A DNA stretch of 64,000 nt from Xanthomonas sp. SI. GTDB lineage: Bacteria > Pseudomonadota > Gammaproteobacteria > Xanthomonadales > Xanthomonadaceae. The translations under genes were made by a program, and so were the position numbers. The notes under the pieces were generated by a model. The model was given only the letters and a program-made list of their open reading frames with translations, was not told where the DNA came from and did no database searches. The stretch lies in contig NZ_CP051261.1 in NCBI RefSeq assembly GCF_014236855.1, forward strand, positions 62,001-126,000, given 5' to 3'. Of the stretch, positions 15,807 through 25,296 are shown piece after piece (the stretch's first letter is position 1; each line of letters opens with the position of its first letter).

Positions 15807-16089
15807 GCGGGGTCTCCAGCGAGGCGGCACGAGCGTGTACGGCCCGAGGATCGGCGGGCGTGGGTGAAACGTCCGTCGCCGCCGTGTCGTCGCCAGGTTG
15901 CGAGCGCGTCCAGAGACCGTAAGAACACGCGTGCTGCGGCCGTGCCGGCCACACCGCGTCGATGCCGCTGAGCCGGCCGCCTTGCAACCGGGATGCAACA
16001 CAGATGACATATCGTGCCGCGCTACGCCATCCAATGGCGGGCCGTCGCGCAAGCCGAACGGAATCGTCATCCAGCCCAAAGGAAGTGCC

Positions 16090-18486
16090 ATGTTGCTGCA
16101 TCCCTCTCTTTCCGCGTGCCGCCTGGCCGCGCGTTCGTCGCGCCTGCCTGGCGCGCTGGTCCGCAACCGCCTGGCACAGGCCTGCGCTGGTCTGTTGCTG
16201 GCGTCGATCGCCACTGCGGCTACCGCGCAGGAGATGGCACCGTCGCTGGCCGGTAGCGAGCAGCAGGCCATGCGCGGCGCCGCGGCCGGCGATGCGGCGA
16301 CCTCGCTGGACACCGTCACAGTCACCGCCGAGCACCGCGAGCAGAACCTGCAGGAGGTGCCGGTGTCGGTGGGCGTGGTGCAGGGCGATGCGATGCGCAA
16401 CTACACCGCCGGCGGCGACGACACGCTGCTGGCGCTGTCCGGCCGCGTGCCCAGCTTCTATGCCGAGACCACCACCGGCCGCATCTTCCCGCGCTTCTAC
16501 ATCCGCGGCCTGGGCAACATCGATTTCTACCTCGGCGCTTCGCAGCCGGTGTCGATCATCCAGGACGACGTGGTGCTGGAGCACGTGGTGCTGAAGTCCA
16601 ATCCGGTCTACGACCTGGACCAGGTGGAAGTGCTGCGCGGTCCGCAGGGCTCGCTGTTCGGCCGCAACACCACCGCCGGCATCGTCAAGTTCGACAGCAT
16701 CAAGCCCAGTGACGACTACAGCGGCCGGCTCAGCGCCAGCTACGGCAGCTACGGCACCACCTCGCTCGACGGCGGCTTCGGCGGGCCGATCAACGACGTG
16801 CTGTCGTTCCGCGTGTCGGCGTTGTACCAGCACCGCGACGATTGGGTGGACAACACCTACAGCGGCCCCAGCGCCGACGGCACGGTGACGCCGAAGAAGG
16901 ATGCGATGGGCGGCTACGACGACCGCAACGCGCGCTTGCAGCTGCTGCTCAAGCCGAGCGAGAACTTCTCGCTGCTGGCCTCGGCGCATACCCGCGACTA
17001 CGACGGTACCTCCACGCTGTTCCTGCGCAATGCGGTCACCAAGGGCTCCAACAAGGTCGACGTGCCGCGCGACCAGGTCGCCTACGACGAGGCGCACGAC
17101 AATCCGCAGGCGTACAAGACCCACGGCGGTTCGCTCAAGGCGGTGTACGACTTCGGCGGCGTGTCGCTGACCTCGATCAGCGCCTACGAGACCACCTCCG
17201 GCTACAGCCGCGGCGATACCGACGGCGGCGCGGCGGCGAACTATCCGGTCAACGGTGTGGCCAACGGCTACGGCCAGTCGATGGGCCAGGTGCGCGATCT
17301 GGACCAGTACACGCAGGAGCTGCGCCTGGCCAGCGAAGGCGACGCGCCGTTGCAGTGGCAGGCCGGCGCGTTCTACTTCGACGGCAAGGACACCACCGAT
17401 TTCTACCAGCGCGCCTACTTCCTGCAGACTGCCGCGCGCAATCCGAACAATTGGGTGCGCCTGCGCAACAGCAACACTTCGTGGGCCGGTTTCGGCCAGT
17501 TGACCTACAAGGCCACCGACGCGCTGACCCTGACCGCGGGCGTGCGCCAGACCCGCGACAGCAAGGAAACCAAGCTGCTCAAGACCGCCGACACCGCCGC
17601 TGGCGTGGTCACCTACCGCGGCCGCCGCGACGTGCGCATGGCCGACACCCAGCCGAGCTGGGATTTCAGCGCGATGTACGCGATCGACGACAACGTCAGC
17701 GTGTACGCGAAGGTCGCCCGCGGCTTCCGCGGCCCCACCATCCAGGGCCGCTCGGCGGTGTTCAACTCCGACTTCACCACCGCCGATTCGGAGACGATCC
17801 TGTCGTGGGAAGCGGGCATCAAGAGCAGCCTGTTCGACAACCGCCTGCGCCTGAACGTCACCGGCTTCACCTACACGGTCGACGACATCCAACTCAACGG
17901 CAACGACTCCAACGGCAACGGCGTGCTGTTCAATGCGGACAAGGCCAAGGCCTACGGCATGGAAGCCGATCTGGACTGGCGCCCGATCCCGAACCTGTCG
18001 CTGAGCGCTGGCCTGAGCCTGCTGCACAGCGAGATCCAGGACAAGCGCGTGTATGCGCAGGTGTGCGCGCTGAATGGCGTGGTGGTGTGCACGGTGAACG
18101 ATCCGACGATCAAGCTCGGCGCCAACACCTTCGCCCAGATCGACGGCAATCCGCTGCCGAATGCGCCCACCTACAACGTGAACCTGGCCGCGCGCTACGA
18201 CATCCCGGTCGCCGATGGCGGCGCGTTCTTCGTCGCCACCGACTGGAACAAGCAGGGCAAGACCAGCTTCGTGCTGTACGACTCGACCGAGTTCAATTCC
18301 AAGGGCAGCTTCGAAGGCGGCCTGAAGCTGGGCTACAGCGGCGACTACGGCGCGTGGGAAGTGGCGGCGTTCGCGCGCAACATCACCAACGAGAAGAACC
18401 TCAAGGGCGTGATCGAGAACTACATGGCGGCGGTGTACAACGAACCGCGCATCGTCGGTCTGTCGGTCGACGTGCATTGGCATTGA
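16090..18486 (+). CDS. TonB-dependent outer-membrane receptor
   Basis: 798 aa. A long signal region (residues 1-46, ending ATAATAQ) is followed by a TonB-box-like DTVTVTAEHREQNLQEVPVSV, the plug domain (FYIRGLGNID..., VEVLRGPQGSLFGRNTTAGIVKF) and a C-terminal beta barrel ending in VHWH (final aromatic-type residue). It imports an unknown ligand energised by TonB. The plug type is the siderophore/vitamin-like class rather than the Xanthomonas-Caulobacter class at 58888. No neighbouring enzyme identifies the ligand. Shine-Dalgarno AAAGGAA lies before the ATG. Confidence 0.88.
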   Translation: MLLHPSLSACRLAARSSRLPGALVRNRLAQACAGLLLASIATAATAQEMAPSLAGSEQQAMRGAAAGDAATSLDTVTVTAEHREQNLQEVPVSVGVVQGDAMRNYTAGGDDTLLALSGRVPSFYAETTTGRIFPRFYIRGLGNIDFYLGASQPVSIIQDDVVLEHVVLKSNPVYDLDQVEVLRGPQGSLFGRNTTAGIVKFDSIKPSDDYSGRLSASYGSYGTTSLDGGFGGPINDVLSFRVSALYQHRDDWVDNTYSGPSADGTVTPKKDAMGGYDDRNARLQLLLKPSENFSLLASAHTRDYDGTSTLFLRNAVTKGSNKVDVPRDQVAYDEAHDNPQAYKTHGGSLKAVYDFGGVSLTSISAYETTSGYSRGDTDGGAAANYPVNGVANGYGQSMGQVRDLDQYTQELRLASEGDAPLQWQAGAFYFDGKDTTDFYQRAYFLQTAARNPNNWVRLRNSNTSWAGFGQLTYKATDALTLTAGVRQTRDSKETKLLKTADTAAGVVTYRGRRDVRMADTQPSWDFSAMYAIDDNVSVYAKVARGFRGPTIQGRSAVFNSDFTTADSETILSWEAGIKSSLFDNRLRLNVTGFTYTVDDIQLNGNDSNGNGVLFNADKAKAYGMEADLDWRPIPNLSLSAGLSLLHSEIQDKRVYAQVCALNGVVVCTVNDPTIKLGANTFAQIDGNPLPNAPTYNVNLAARYDIPVADGGAFFVATDWNKQGKTSFVLYDSTEFNSKGSFEGGLKLGYSGDYGAWEVAAFARNITNEKNLKGVIENYMAAVYNEPRIVGLSVDVHWH

Positions 18487-18838
18487 GCCGCGCAACGCCG
18501 GCGCTGCTGTAACGCGGTTCCGGTTCGCTCGGGTGGCTAGCGGTCGCGACGGCGCTGACGGGCTGCGCCGTCGCGACGGCTTGTGTAGGAGCGGCTTCAG
18601 CCGCGACAGGATCTATCGATAACGCCTGTCGCGGCTGAAGCCGCTCCTACAAAGGCCGCTCCGTCGTGGAGAGTCGGAGAACCCATGCCGAAGATCCGCC
18701 ATGGCAGCCCTTGATACACCGCACAAATTTGTGGCCGCCCTCTTCACACTCTGTTAAAGTCCGCGCCCAGCGCTGCCGAGCCCGGCAGTCAGGCACAGCC
18801 ATCGCCATGCCTCCGTCCGATTTTCTTTTCACGGAGCG
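18487..18838. repeat. Intergenic region with two long hairpins
   Basis: First, a 12-bp perfect inverted repeat gtcgcgacggcg / cgccgtcgcgac (18543-18577). Second, a 27-bp perfect inverted repeat at 18584-18610 and 18625-18651, built on tgtaggagcggcttcagc, the dispersed palindrome common in xanthomonad genomes. The remaining 180 bp should contain the promoter of the next receptor; no confident boxes were identified. Confidence 0.75.
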
Positions 18839-21127
18839 ATGCGCGTGCGCGTCAATTTGTTGCCCTTGTCTGTTTCCATCGCCGCAATTCTGGCCTTGCA
18901 TGCTTCAGCGCCTGCGCTGGCCGCCGAGGCGGATGTCGCCGATCCCACCACCCTGGACCGCATCGTCGTCACCGGCGAAAAGCGCGCACGCACGCTGCAG
19001 GACACCACCACCAGCGTGGCGGTGACCACCCAGGCGCGGATCGAGCAGGAGAACCTGCAGAATCTCTACGAGGTGCTCAACCGCACCGCCAACGTGGCGC
19101 AGACCTACGGCGATACCGGCTTCACCATCCGCGGCATCCGCGAGATCGACGGCGGCGGCGATGCGCCGCTGGCCACGGTCTACCTGGACGGCGCGGCGCT
19201 GCCGCAGAACGCGATCAGCTCGGCGCCGCTGAGCCTGTGGGACCTGCAGCAGGTGGAGATCCTGCGCGGGCCGCAGTCCACCCTGCAGGGCGAGAACGCG
19301 CTGGCCGGCGCGGTGATCCTGCGCACCGCCGAGCCGACCATGGACTGGGAGGGCAAGCTGCGGGTGCTGGCCTCCGATCCGTCCGACCGCACCCTGGCCG
19401 CGGCGTTCGGCGGCCCGCTGGTGGCCGACGAACTGGCCTTCCGCGCCTCGGTCGAACAACGCAGCTTCGAAGGCTACAGCTGGAACGACACGCGCCAGGC
19501 GTCCGACGATGCGCTGCACGCGCTGACCTACCGCGGCAAGCTGCTGTGGACGCCGTCGGCGATCGACGGGTTGAAGGTCCAGCTCGGCTACACCAAGGCG
19601 CACCGCAACGGGCCGTACCTGTACGTGTACGTGCCCACCGACGAGGCGGACTACTTCAAGCGTCGCACCAACCACGACAACACGCCGAACCGCAGCCTGA
19701 CCGACAGCGACATCGCCAACCTCAACGTCGACTACGCGATCGATGCGGCCTGGTCGCTGTCGGCGGTGACGGCATGGAACAAGGTCGACATGGACAGCAC
19801 CTGGGACGGCGACCGCAGCGCGGCGCAGACCGCCTACGCCAGGCGCCTGGCCACCACCCGCACCACCTCGCAGGAAGTGCGCCTGAACTACGACGGCCAG
19901 GCCGTGGACGGCTTGTTCGGGCTGTACTGGGCCAAGCACGACACCCAGAACGACGTGGTCAACCGCCTCGACGTGAATACCCCGCTGGCCACCATTACCC
20001 GCCTGTTGACCGGCGCCGGTTTCCCGGCCGCCAACGCGGCGGCGATCTCAGCCGCGTATGGCGCGGCGTTGCCGGTGATCCCGGTGCTGTATGCCAGCGA
20101 TGCGCCGACCACCTCGGAGAACCGCGCGCTGTTCGCCGACGGGCAGTGGCACGTGGGCGGCGGCTTCTCGCTGCTCGGCGGCGTGCGCTACGACCGCCAG
20201 CGCTACGAGATGGCGTCCAGCACCACCGCGACCTTCGTCGGCACCTATCCCAGCGCCGCCAGCTTCGCCAGCCCCGGCACCGCGCTGTACCAGGCGATCA
20301 ACGCGATCAACGCGGGCGTGGCCGGCATCGTCGATTCGGCCAGCGGCGAAGTGCCGGACAACACGCGCGACTTCAGCGCGTTCCTGCCCAAGCTCGGCGC
20401 GCGTTACGAATGGAGCCCGGATCTGGCGGCCAGCCTGGTGGTGCAGCGCGGCTACCGCTCCGGCGGCTCCAGCTTCAACACCGCGCGCAGCCAGGCCTTC
20501 GCCTACGACCCGGAATACACCTGGAACTACGAGGCCTCGCTGCGCTCGCAGTGGCTGGACGGGCGCTTGAGCGTCAATGCCAACGCCTACTACATCGACT
20601 GGAAGGACAAGCAGGTCTTCGCCTTCTTCGGCCTCAACGACTACGACTACAACACCGTCAACGCCGGCCGCGCGCACCTGTACGGCTTCGAGCTGGAGCT
20701 CAGCCACCGGCTCGGCGAAGGCTTCGACTGGTATGCGTCGCTGGGCCATTCGCGCACCCGCTACGACGAGTTCAAGACCGTGGCCGACGCGCAGATCACC
20801 GACTACGCCGGCCGCGAGTTCGCCTACGCGCCGCGCTGGACCGCAGCCGTGGGCGGCAACTGGCGCTTCGGCGCGGGCTGGGTCGCCAACCTCAACGCCA
20901 ACTTCCGCGACAAGGTCTACACCGACATCGGCAGCGATGCGCCGCGGCTGGCCTCGCGCACGCTGCTCAACGCCAAGTTCGGCTACGAGAACCTGGACTG
21001 GAGCGCGTGGGTGTTCGCCAACAACCTGCTCGACAGGCAGTACGTCCAGTACCGCTGGGCGGACCAGCCGATCGCCATCCTCGGCGCGCCGCGCGTGGTC
21101 GGCATCGGCTTCGAGGCGCGCTGGTAA
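18839..21127 (+). CDS. TonB-dependent siderophore-type receptor
   Basis: 762 aa. Signal peptide MRVRVNLLPLSVSIAAILALHASAPALA, a TonB-box-like LDRIVVTGEKRARTLQDTTTSV, plug (FTIRGIREID, VEILRGPQSTLQGENALAGAV) and a barrel ending in a C-terminal Trp (GFEARW). It is followed after 6 bp by DUF3325, DUF3649 and PepSY membrane genes, the usual company of hydroxamate-type siderophore receptors. Ferric-siderophore uptake is therefore the likely role. No clear Fur box was seen upstream. GGAG sits only 2 bp from the ATG. Confidence 0.85.
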   Translation: MRVRVNLLPLSVSIAAILALHASAPALAAEADVADPTTLDRIVVTGEKRARTLQDTTTSVAVTTQARIEQENLQNLYEVLNRTANVAQTYGDTGFTIRGIREIDGGGDAPLATVYLDGAALPQNAISSAPLSLWDLQQVEILRGPQSTLQGENALAGAVILRTAEPTMDWEGKLRVLASDPSDRTLAAAFGGPLVADELAFRASVEQRSFEGYSWNDTRQASDDALHALTYRGKLLWTPSAIDGLKVQLGYTKAHRNGPYLYVYVPTDEADYFKRRTNHDNTPNRSLTDSDIANLNVDYAIDAAWSLSAVTAWNKVDMDSTWDGDRSAAQTAYARRLATTRTTSQEVRLNYDGQAVDGLFGLYWAKHDTQNDVVNRLDVNTPLATITRLLTGAGFPAANAAAISAAYGAALPVIPVLYASDAPTTSENRALFADGQWHVGGGFSLLGGVRYDRQRYEMASSTTATFVGTYPSAASFASPGTALYQAINAINAGVAGIVDSASGEVPDNTRDFSAFLPKLGARYEWSPDLAASLVVQRGYRSGGSSFNTARSQAFAYDPEYTWNYEASLRSQWLDGRLSVNANAYYIDWKDKQVFAFFGLNDYDYNTVNAGRAHLYGFELELSHRLGEGFDWYASLGHSRTRYDEFKTVADAQITDYAGREFAYAPRWTAAVGGNWRFGAGWVANLNANFRDKVYTDIGSDAPRLASRTLLNAKFGYENLDWSAWVFANNLLDRQYVQYRWADQPIAILGAPRVVGIGFEARW

Positions 21128-21133
21128 CCGACG

Positions 21134-21430
21134 ATGGCCATGCATGCGCTGACCACCGCCCTGTACCTGCTCGCCGCGCCGCTGGCGGCGCTGGCGTTCT
21201 ACCTGGCCACCGCGCACCAGCGCCTGCGCCCGGGTTGGCGCCCGCATGCGCGCGCGCTGCGCGTGGCGGGTGCGGTGTTGAGCACGCTGGCGCTGGTCGC
21301 GGCGATCGCCGCGCTCGGGGTGTGGGCCGGCACGTTCGCGGCGCTGAGCGCACTGATGCTGGCCGCGGTCGCGCTGCCGTTCCTGGATGCGTGGCGGCAG
21401 CTGCGCGGAGGCCGCGCCGATGTGGGCTAG
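21134..21430 (+). CDS. DUF3325 small membrane protein
   Basis: 98 aa with three hydrophobic segments (ALYLLAAPLAALAFYLATAHQR, AGAVLSTLALVAAIAALGVWAG, LMLAAVALPFL). The HQRL motif after the first helix is typical of DUF3325. The gene starts 6 bp after the receptor and overlaps the next gene by 11 bp. Products of this family accompany PepSY reductase-like proteins in siderophore operons; the exact role is not established. Confidence 0.75.
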   Translation: MAMHALTTALYLLAAPLAALAFYLATAHQRLRPGWRPHARALRVAGAVLSTLALVAAIAALGVWAGTFAALSALMLAAVALPFLDAWRQLRGGRADVG

Positions 21431-21692
21431 ATGGCTGGCGGCGATCGTGCTCGGCCTGCCGCTGGCGGTGGGCGTGGTCGGGCTGTGCGTGCTGTTGTGG
21501 CCGGGCGCGCTGCAGGTGCATACGTTGCCGTGGCTGCTGCTGATGTTCCCGTTGTGGATCGGCGCGATGTCGCTGGCGTTCGTGTTCCGCAGCGGCGCGC
21601 GCGCCTGGCTGTGGCTGGGCCTGGCCACGCTGCTGTGCCATGGCCTGCTGTACGCGTTGAAGGCCGCCGGCCTGGTGCAGGTGACGGTATGA
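21420..21692 (+). CDS. DUF3649 small membrane protein
   Basis: 90 aa starting MWARWLAAIVLGLPLAVGVVG, with three membrane helices, the last ending in LLCHGLLYALKAAGL. This start (21420) is chosen over 21387 because it places the first helix at the N-terminus. It overlaps the DUF3325 gene by 11 bp and the PepSY gene by 4 bp (ATGA), so all three are translationally coupled. Confidence 0.7.
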   Translation: MWARWLAAIVLGLPLAVGVVGLCVLLWPGALQVHTLPWLLLMFPLWIGAMSLAFVFRSGARAWLWLGLATLLCHGLLYALKAAGLVQVTV

Positions 21693-23236
21693 AGGCAGCG
21701 ACCTTGCGTCAGTTCTTGTCGGCGCACAGCTGGATGGGCCTGCTGGCCGGCATGGCCTTGTTCATCGCCTTCTATGTCGGCGCGATCACCGTGTTCACTC
21801 ACGAGCTCAACGACTGGCCGCGCGCGTCGGCGCTCGCCGCTCCGGCGACGCAGCCGTCGGAACAGGCGGCGCAGGCCCTGCTGGATACTGTGCTGGCGCG
21901 GCATCCGGTGTTGGCCGAATCGTTCTCGCTGATGCTGCCGGGCGAACACGGCGCGCAGCCGCGGCTGTATGCGTTCGGGCCGCCGGCGCAGGCGTTCGGC
22001 GGCACCGTGCAGTTCCAGCCCGGTGCCGACGGGCAACCGCTGCAGCTGCCGCAACGCACCGGTTTCGTCGACTTCCTGTACGACCTGCACTTCACCGCCG
22101 GCTTGCCGCGCACCTTCGGCACCTACCTGTTCGGCGTGGTCTGCATTCTCTATGGCCTGGCGTTGGTCAGTGGCGTGGTGCTGTACGCGCCGGTGTTCCT
22201 GAAGGACCTGTTCGCGCTGCGCATGGGGCGCAACGTCAAGCGCCTGTGGCAGGACGCGCACAACGTGGTCGGCATGCTGTCGCTGCCGTTCCACGTGATC
22301 TTCGCCTGGTCCGGCGCGGTACTGGCGCTGGGCGTGCTGCTGCTGGCGCCATTCCAGTACCTGGTGTTCGACGGCAAGCTGATGCAGGTGCTGGAGCCGG
22401 ATCTGGAGCTGACGCCGCACGTGCAGCCGGCGCACATCAAGGCGCCGCTGCTGCCGGTGGCCGACCTGCTGGCGCGCGCGCGCGCGGCCAGTCCGGGCTT
22501 CGAACCGGAAAGCCTGTCCTTCCACGACGCCGGCGATGCCAATGCGCGCGTGGAAATCTACGGCCAGCACCCGCAGCGCCGGCTCAACACGATGGCTGGC
22601 GTGGCCATGGAAGCGGCCACCGGCAAGGTGCTGCGGGTGCTGGCGCCGCAGGACATGTCGCCCGGCGTGGCGTCGCTGCGCGGGCTGCAGGCGCTGCATT
22701 ACGCCAACTTCGGCGGGGCGCCGCTGCGGTGGCTGTATTTCCTGCTCGGCCTGGGCGGCGCGTTCCTGTTCTACAGCGGCAACCTGCTGTGGGTGGAGGC
22801 GCGGCGCAAGCGGCGCCAGCAGGCGCAGCCGTGGCGCACGCATGCGCTGGCGCGGCTCACGGTGGGCATCTGCCTGGGTTGCGTGGCCGGCGTCTCGGCG
22901 CTGTTCGTCGCCGCGCGGCTGTTGCCGCCGGGGCAGGAGCGCTACGTGTACTACGCCGTGTTCGGACTGGGCGTGGCCTGGGCACTGCTGCGCCCCACCG
23001 CGCGCGGCGCCTACGAACTGCTGTTGGCTTGCGCGGTGCTGACTGCGCTGGTGCCGTTGGCCGCGCTGCGCGGCGCCGGCGGCTGGGTGGCGCCGTGGAG
23101 CAGTTCGCTGCTGCTGGCGGTGGATGGCTGTGCCTTGGCCCTGGCCTGGGCGTACTGGCAGATGGCGCGCGCCACCCTTCGCCGCGGCCGTCACGGCGAT
23201 CCGAATAGCGTGTGGGCGCTGCCGGCGAAGGCCTGA
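21689..23236 (+). CDS. PepSY-domain membrane protein (PiuB/FoxB-like)
   Basis: 515 aa. Starts with LRQFLSAHSWMGLLAGMALFIAFYVGAITVF, the first helix of PepSY_TM proteins, then a periplasmic loop. A second helix pair around YLFGVVCILYGLALVSGVVLY, then HNVVGMLSLPFHVIFAWSGAVLALGV with conserved His residues likely to bind heme, and four more C-terminal helices follow. Proteins of this type are proposed to reduce ferric siderophores at the inner membrane. It is the last gene of the receptor operon. The start overlaps the DUF3649 stop. Confidence 0.8.
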   Translation: MKAATLRQFLSAHSWMGLLAGMALFIAFYVGAITVFTHELNDWPRASALAAPATQPSEQAAQALLDTVLARHPVLAESFSLMLPGEHGAQPRLYAFGPPAQAFGGTVQFQPGADGQPLQLPQRTGFVDFLYDLHFTAGLPRTFGTYLFGVVCILYGLALVSGVVLYAPVFLKDLFALRMGRNVKRLWQDAHNVVGMLSLPFHVIFAWSGAVLALGVLLLAPFQYLVFDGKLMQVLEPDLELTPHVQPAHIKAPLLPVADLLARARAASPGFEPESLSFHDAGDANARVEIYGQHPQRRLNTMAGVAMEAATGKVLRVLAPQDMSPGVASLRGLQALHYANFGGAPLRWLYFLLGLGGAFLFYSGNLLWVEARRKRRQQAQPWRTHALARLTVGICLGCVAGVSALFVAARLLPPGQERYVYYAVFGLGVAWALLRPTARGAYELLLACAVLTALVPLAALRGAGGWVAPWSSSLLLAVDGCALALAWAYWQMARATLRRGRHGDPNSVWALPAKA

Positions 23237-23495
23237 GCGGCTATAAATCGGCCGTCGCTCGGGCCGCTGCGGCCACCGGCCGCACGCGCTGTCGCATGCC
23301 AGCCATGCTGCATCTTGTTGCTGACATGCGCTGTGCATCGCGCGCATGCATGGCGGACAAAAGTGGACAATCGTGCGCCAGTGATTTCTCATGTACGCGG
23401 AAGTCGAAGTCTGCAGCGTTGGCGCTGGGCGTCGTACGGTGAATTGTGTGACAGCCGCCGCGTTCTGTTCCACGCTGCCGTGTACAGGGGATCGC

Positions 23496-24677
23496 ATGCA
23501 CCACCGCTACGAAGGACCGCCGGACGCGCCGTCCGGCGAGGACTACGCCAGGCAACTGCATCACGGCTTTGCCGCTTTGCGCTTCGACCCGCCGCTGGAA
23601 CGGGCGTATCGCCGCTACACCGCATCGACCATGGGCTTCGCGCAACGCGTGGCGGCCTCGCTCGGTGTGCTGATCGCGCTGGCGTTGCTGGCCTGGGACG
23701 CGTTGCATTTCGGTTGGTCGGGCAGCACCGGGCTGCTCGGCTATGCGGTGGCGGTGCGTGCGGCCACCTTGCTGGCGCTGCTGTGGGTGGCGGTGGCGAT
23801 CCATCGCGCGGACGCGCACGGGCCGGGCCGGGCGGCGCTGTTGTTGCTGGTCGGCGGCACCGGGCTGGTGCTGTCGAGCATCGGCTATCCGCCGCAGGAA
23901 CTGCGTTATGCCGCCGCGGTGATGACCCTGGTGATCGTCGCCGGTTTCTTTCCGCTGGGCCTGGCGCTGTGGCAGAGCGTGGCGGTGGCGCTGGTGCTGT
24001 GCGCGATCAGCGCCGCGGCCGCGCACCTGTTGCTGGACGGCGCGGCGCGCGACGCCTATCTGCGCCTGCAATGGTTGCTGTGGGCGGCGGTGCCGATCGG
24101 CGCGGTCGGCGGCTACCTGCGCGAGCATTCGCGCCGCGAGGGATTCCTGCAGCGGCGGGTGCGCGACGACGAGGCCTTGCGCGACGCGCTCACCGGTCTT
24201 GGCGATCGCCGCCGTTTCGACGAACACCTGGCGGTGGCGCTGGCCGAGACCCGGCGCCTGCAGCGCGGGTTGGCGTTGATCCTGGTCGAACTGGATGGAT
24301 ACGCCGCCTTCGTGCAGCGCTACGGCCCGCGCGAGGCCGATCGCGCGGTGGTGGACGTGGCCGAGGTGCTGCAATGCCTGCTGCGGCCGATGGACGTGAC
24401 CATGCGCATCGATGCGGGCCACTTCGCGCTGGTGCTGTACGACGCCAGCGGCGCGCACCTGCGCCAGGTGGCGCCGGCGTTGCGCGACATGATCGAGCTG
24501 CTGGCGATCGCGCACGCCGACATGGCCAACGAACAGCTCGGCGTCAGCGTCGGCGCCTTGCTCGCCACGCCCGCCGACACCGCCGCCACGCTGATGCAAC
24601 GTGCCGAAGCGCTGCTGCAGCGCGCGCGCATCGGCGGCGGCAATCAAGTGGTGCTGGCCGAGGACACGGGTTGGTAG
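23496..24677 (+). CDS. Membrane-anchored GGDEF-like protein with a degenerate active site
   Basis: 393 aa. Six hydrophobic segments span residues 52-205, followed by a GGDEF-type domain starting DALTGLGDRRRF (230-241). The substrate-binding half (LALILVELDGYAAF) is kept, but the catalytic GGDEF is replaced by DAGHF at residues 306-310, so diguanylate cyclase activity is unlikely. Such proteins act as c-di-GMP or GTP sensors, or as scaffolds. The start at 23496 is preferred to 23391 because the extra 35 residues have no conserved character. It is monocistronic. Confidence 0.75.
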   Translation: MHHRYEGPPDAPSGEDYARQLHHGFAALRFDPPLERAYRRYTASTMGFAQRVAASLGVLIALALLAWDALHFGWSGSTGLLGYAVAVRAATLLALLWVAVAIHRADAHGPGRAALLLLVGGTGLVLSSIGYPPQELRYAAAVMTLVIVAGFFPLGLALWQSVAVALVLCAISAAAAHLLLDGAARDAYLRLQWLLWAAVPIGAVGGYLREHSRREGFLQRRVRDDEALRDALTGLGDRRRFDEHLAVALAETRRLQRGLALILVELDGYAAFVQRYGPREADRAVVDVAEVLQCLLRPMDVTMRIDAGHFALVLYDASGAHLRQVAPALRDMIELLAIAHADMANEQLGVSVGALLATPADTAATLMQRAEALLQRARIGGGNQVVLAEDTGW

Positions 24678-24737
24678 CGCGGGCCGGCATGGCATGCGAC
24701 GCTAGGGGGCGTGCATAGCCCTTCGCCGAGGTGATCG

Positions 24738-25265
24738 ATGCGTCTGGTCAAGACGTTGCGGGTTCTCGCACTGTGGCTGGTGATCCCCGTGGGGGCGCTC
24801 GTGCAGCTGCAGATGGTGTCCACGATGATGCGCACCTATATCGCCGTCGGCGTGATGCGCGATCAACTGCAACGCAGCGGACTCGGTCACGTCACCTCCC
24901 TGCGCGGGATACCGCAGGTCTGCCGGGAAGAAGGATTTCTCGACGGCATCGACTACACCTATGCCGTGGATGTAGCGAAGATTCCCGATGCCTATTGGGC
25001 CAGCGAAGATGCGCGGCAACGACACTGGCACCACGCTCCATTCGACGACTCGCAGAGCGAAACGTTCGATGGTTTCATCGAGTACAACGCGCGCAAGCCG
25101 GGATGTCCGCAACTTCCTGCGCTGCGGTCCCCGCACGTCGTGATCACCGTCCTGTACAGCGAAGCGGGCGATCTTGGTCCGAGAACCGTGTCCTCCAATG
25201 GAGATGGTTTCATGGCCTACGATACCCGGACGTCCAGGCTCTACTGGGCCTACGCCGGCAACTGA
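24738..25265 (+). CDS. Membrane-anchored hypothetical protein
   Basis: 175 aa with a single N-terminal hydrophobic segment (LRVLALWLVIPVGALVQLQMV), then a soluble domain with two cysteines (QVCREEGF, KPGCPQLP) and a GFMAYDTRTSRLYWAYAGN end. No family recognised. A 9-bp perfect hairpin just after the stop (25265-25287) separates it from the convergent esterase gene. Confidence 0.6.
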   Translation: MRLVKTLRVLALWLVIPVGALVQLQMVSTMMRTYIAVGVMRDQLQRSGLGHVTSLRGIPQVCREEGFLDGIDYTYAVDVAKIPDAYWASEDARQRHWHHAPFDDSQSETFDGFIEYNARKPGCPQLPALRSPHVVITVLYSEAGDLGPRTVSSNGDGFMAYDTRTSRLYWAYAGN

Positions 25266-25287
25266 CCAGCCGCGCGCTGCGGCTGGT
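25265..25287. terminator. Hairpin between convergent genes
   Basis: accagccgc (25265-25273) pairs perfectly with gcggctggt (25279-25287). There is no T-run, so intrinsic termination is uncertain. Confidence 0.4.
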
Positions 25288-25296
25288 TGCGCTGAC

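Noticed and set aside
16000..16089. Shared pectin operator near the first TonB receptor
   Set aside because: Looked for ACCGGT-centred copies of the 19-bp motif upstream of this receptor and found none, so it was not linked to the pectin regulon.
15340..18495. 1051-aa open frame on the minus strand through the first TonB receptor
   Set aside because: It is the antisense shadow of a high-GC gene: the plus strand has a complete receptor with signal, plug and barrel, while the minus frame is a low-complexity Val/Ala/Arg/His-rich sequence without motifs.
20048..23497. 1149-aa minus-strand frame across the second receptor operon
   Set aside because: Antisense shadow caused by high GC at third codon positions; the plus strand carries four recognisable genes in the same interval.
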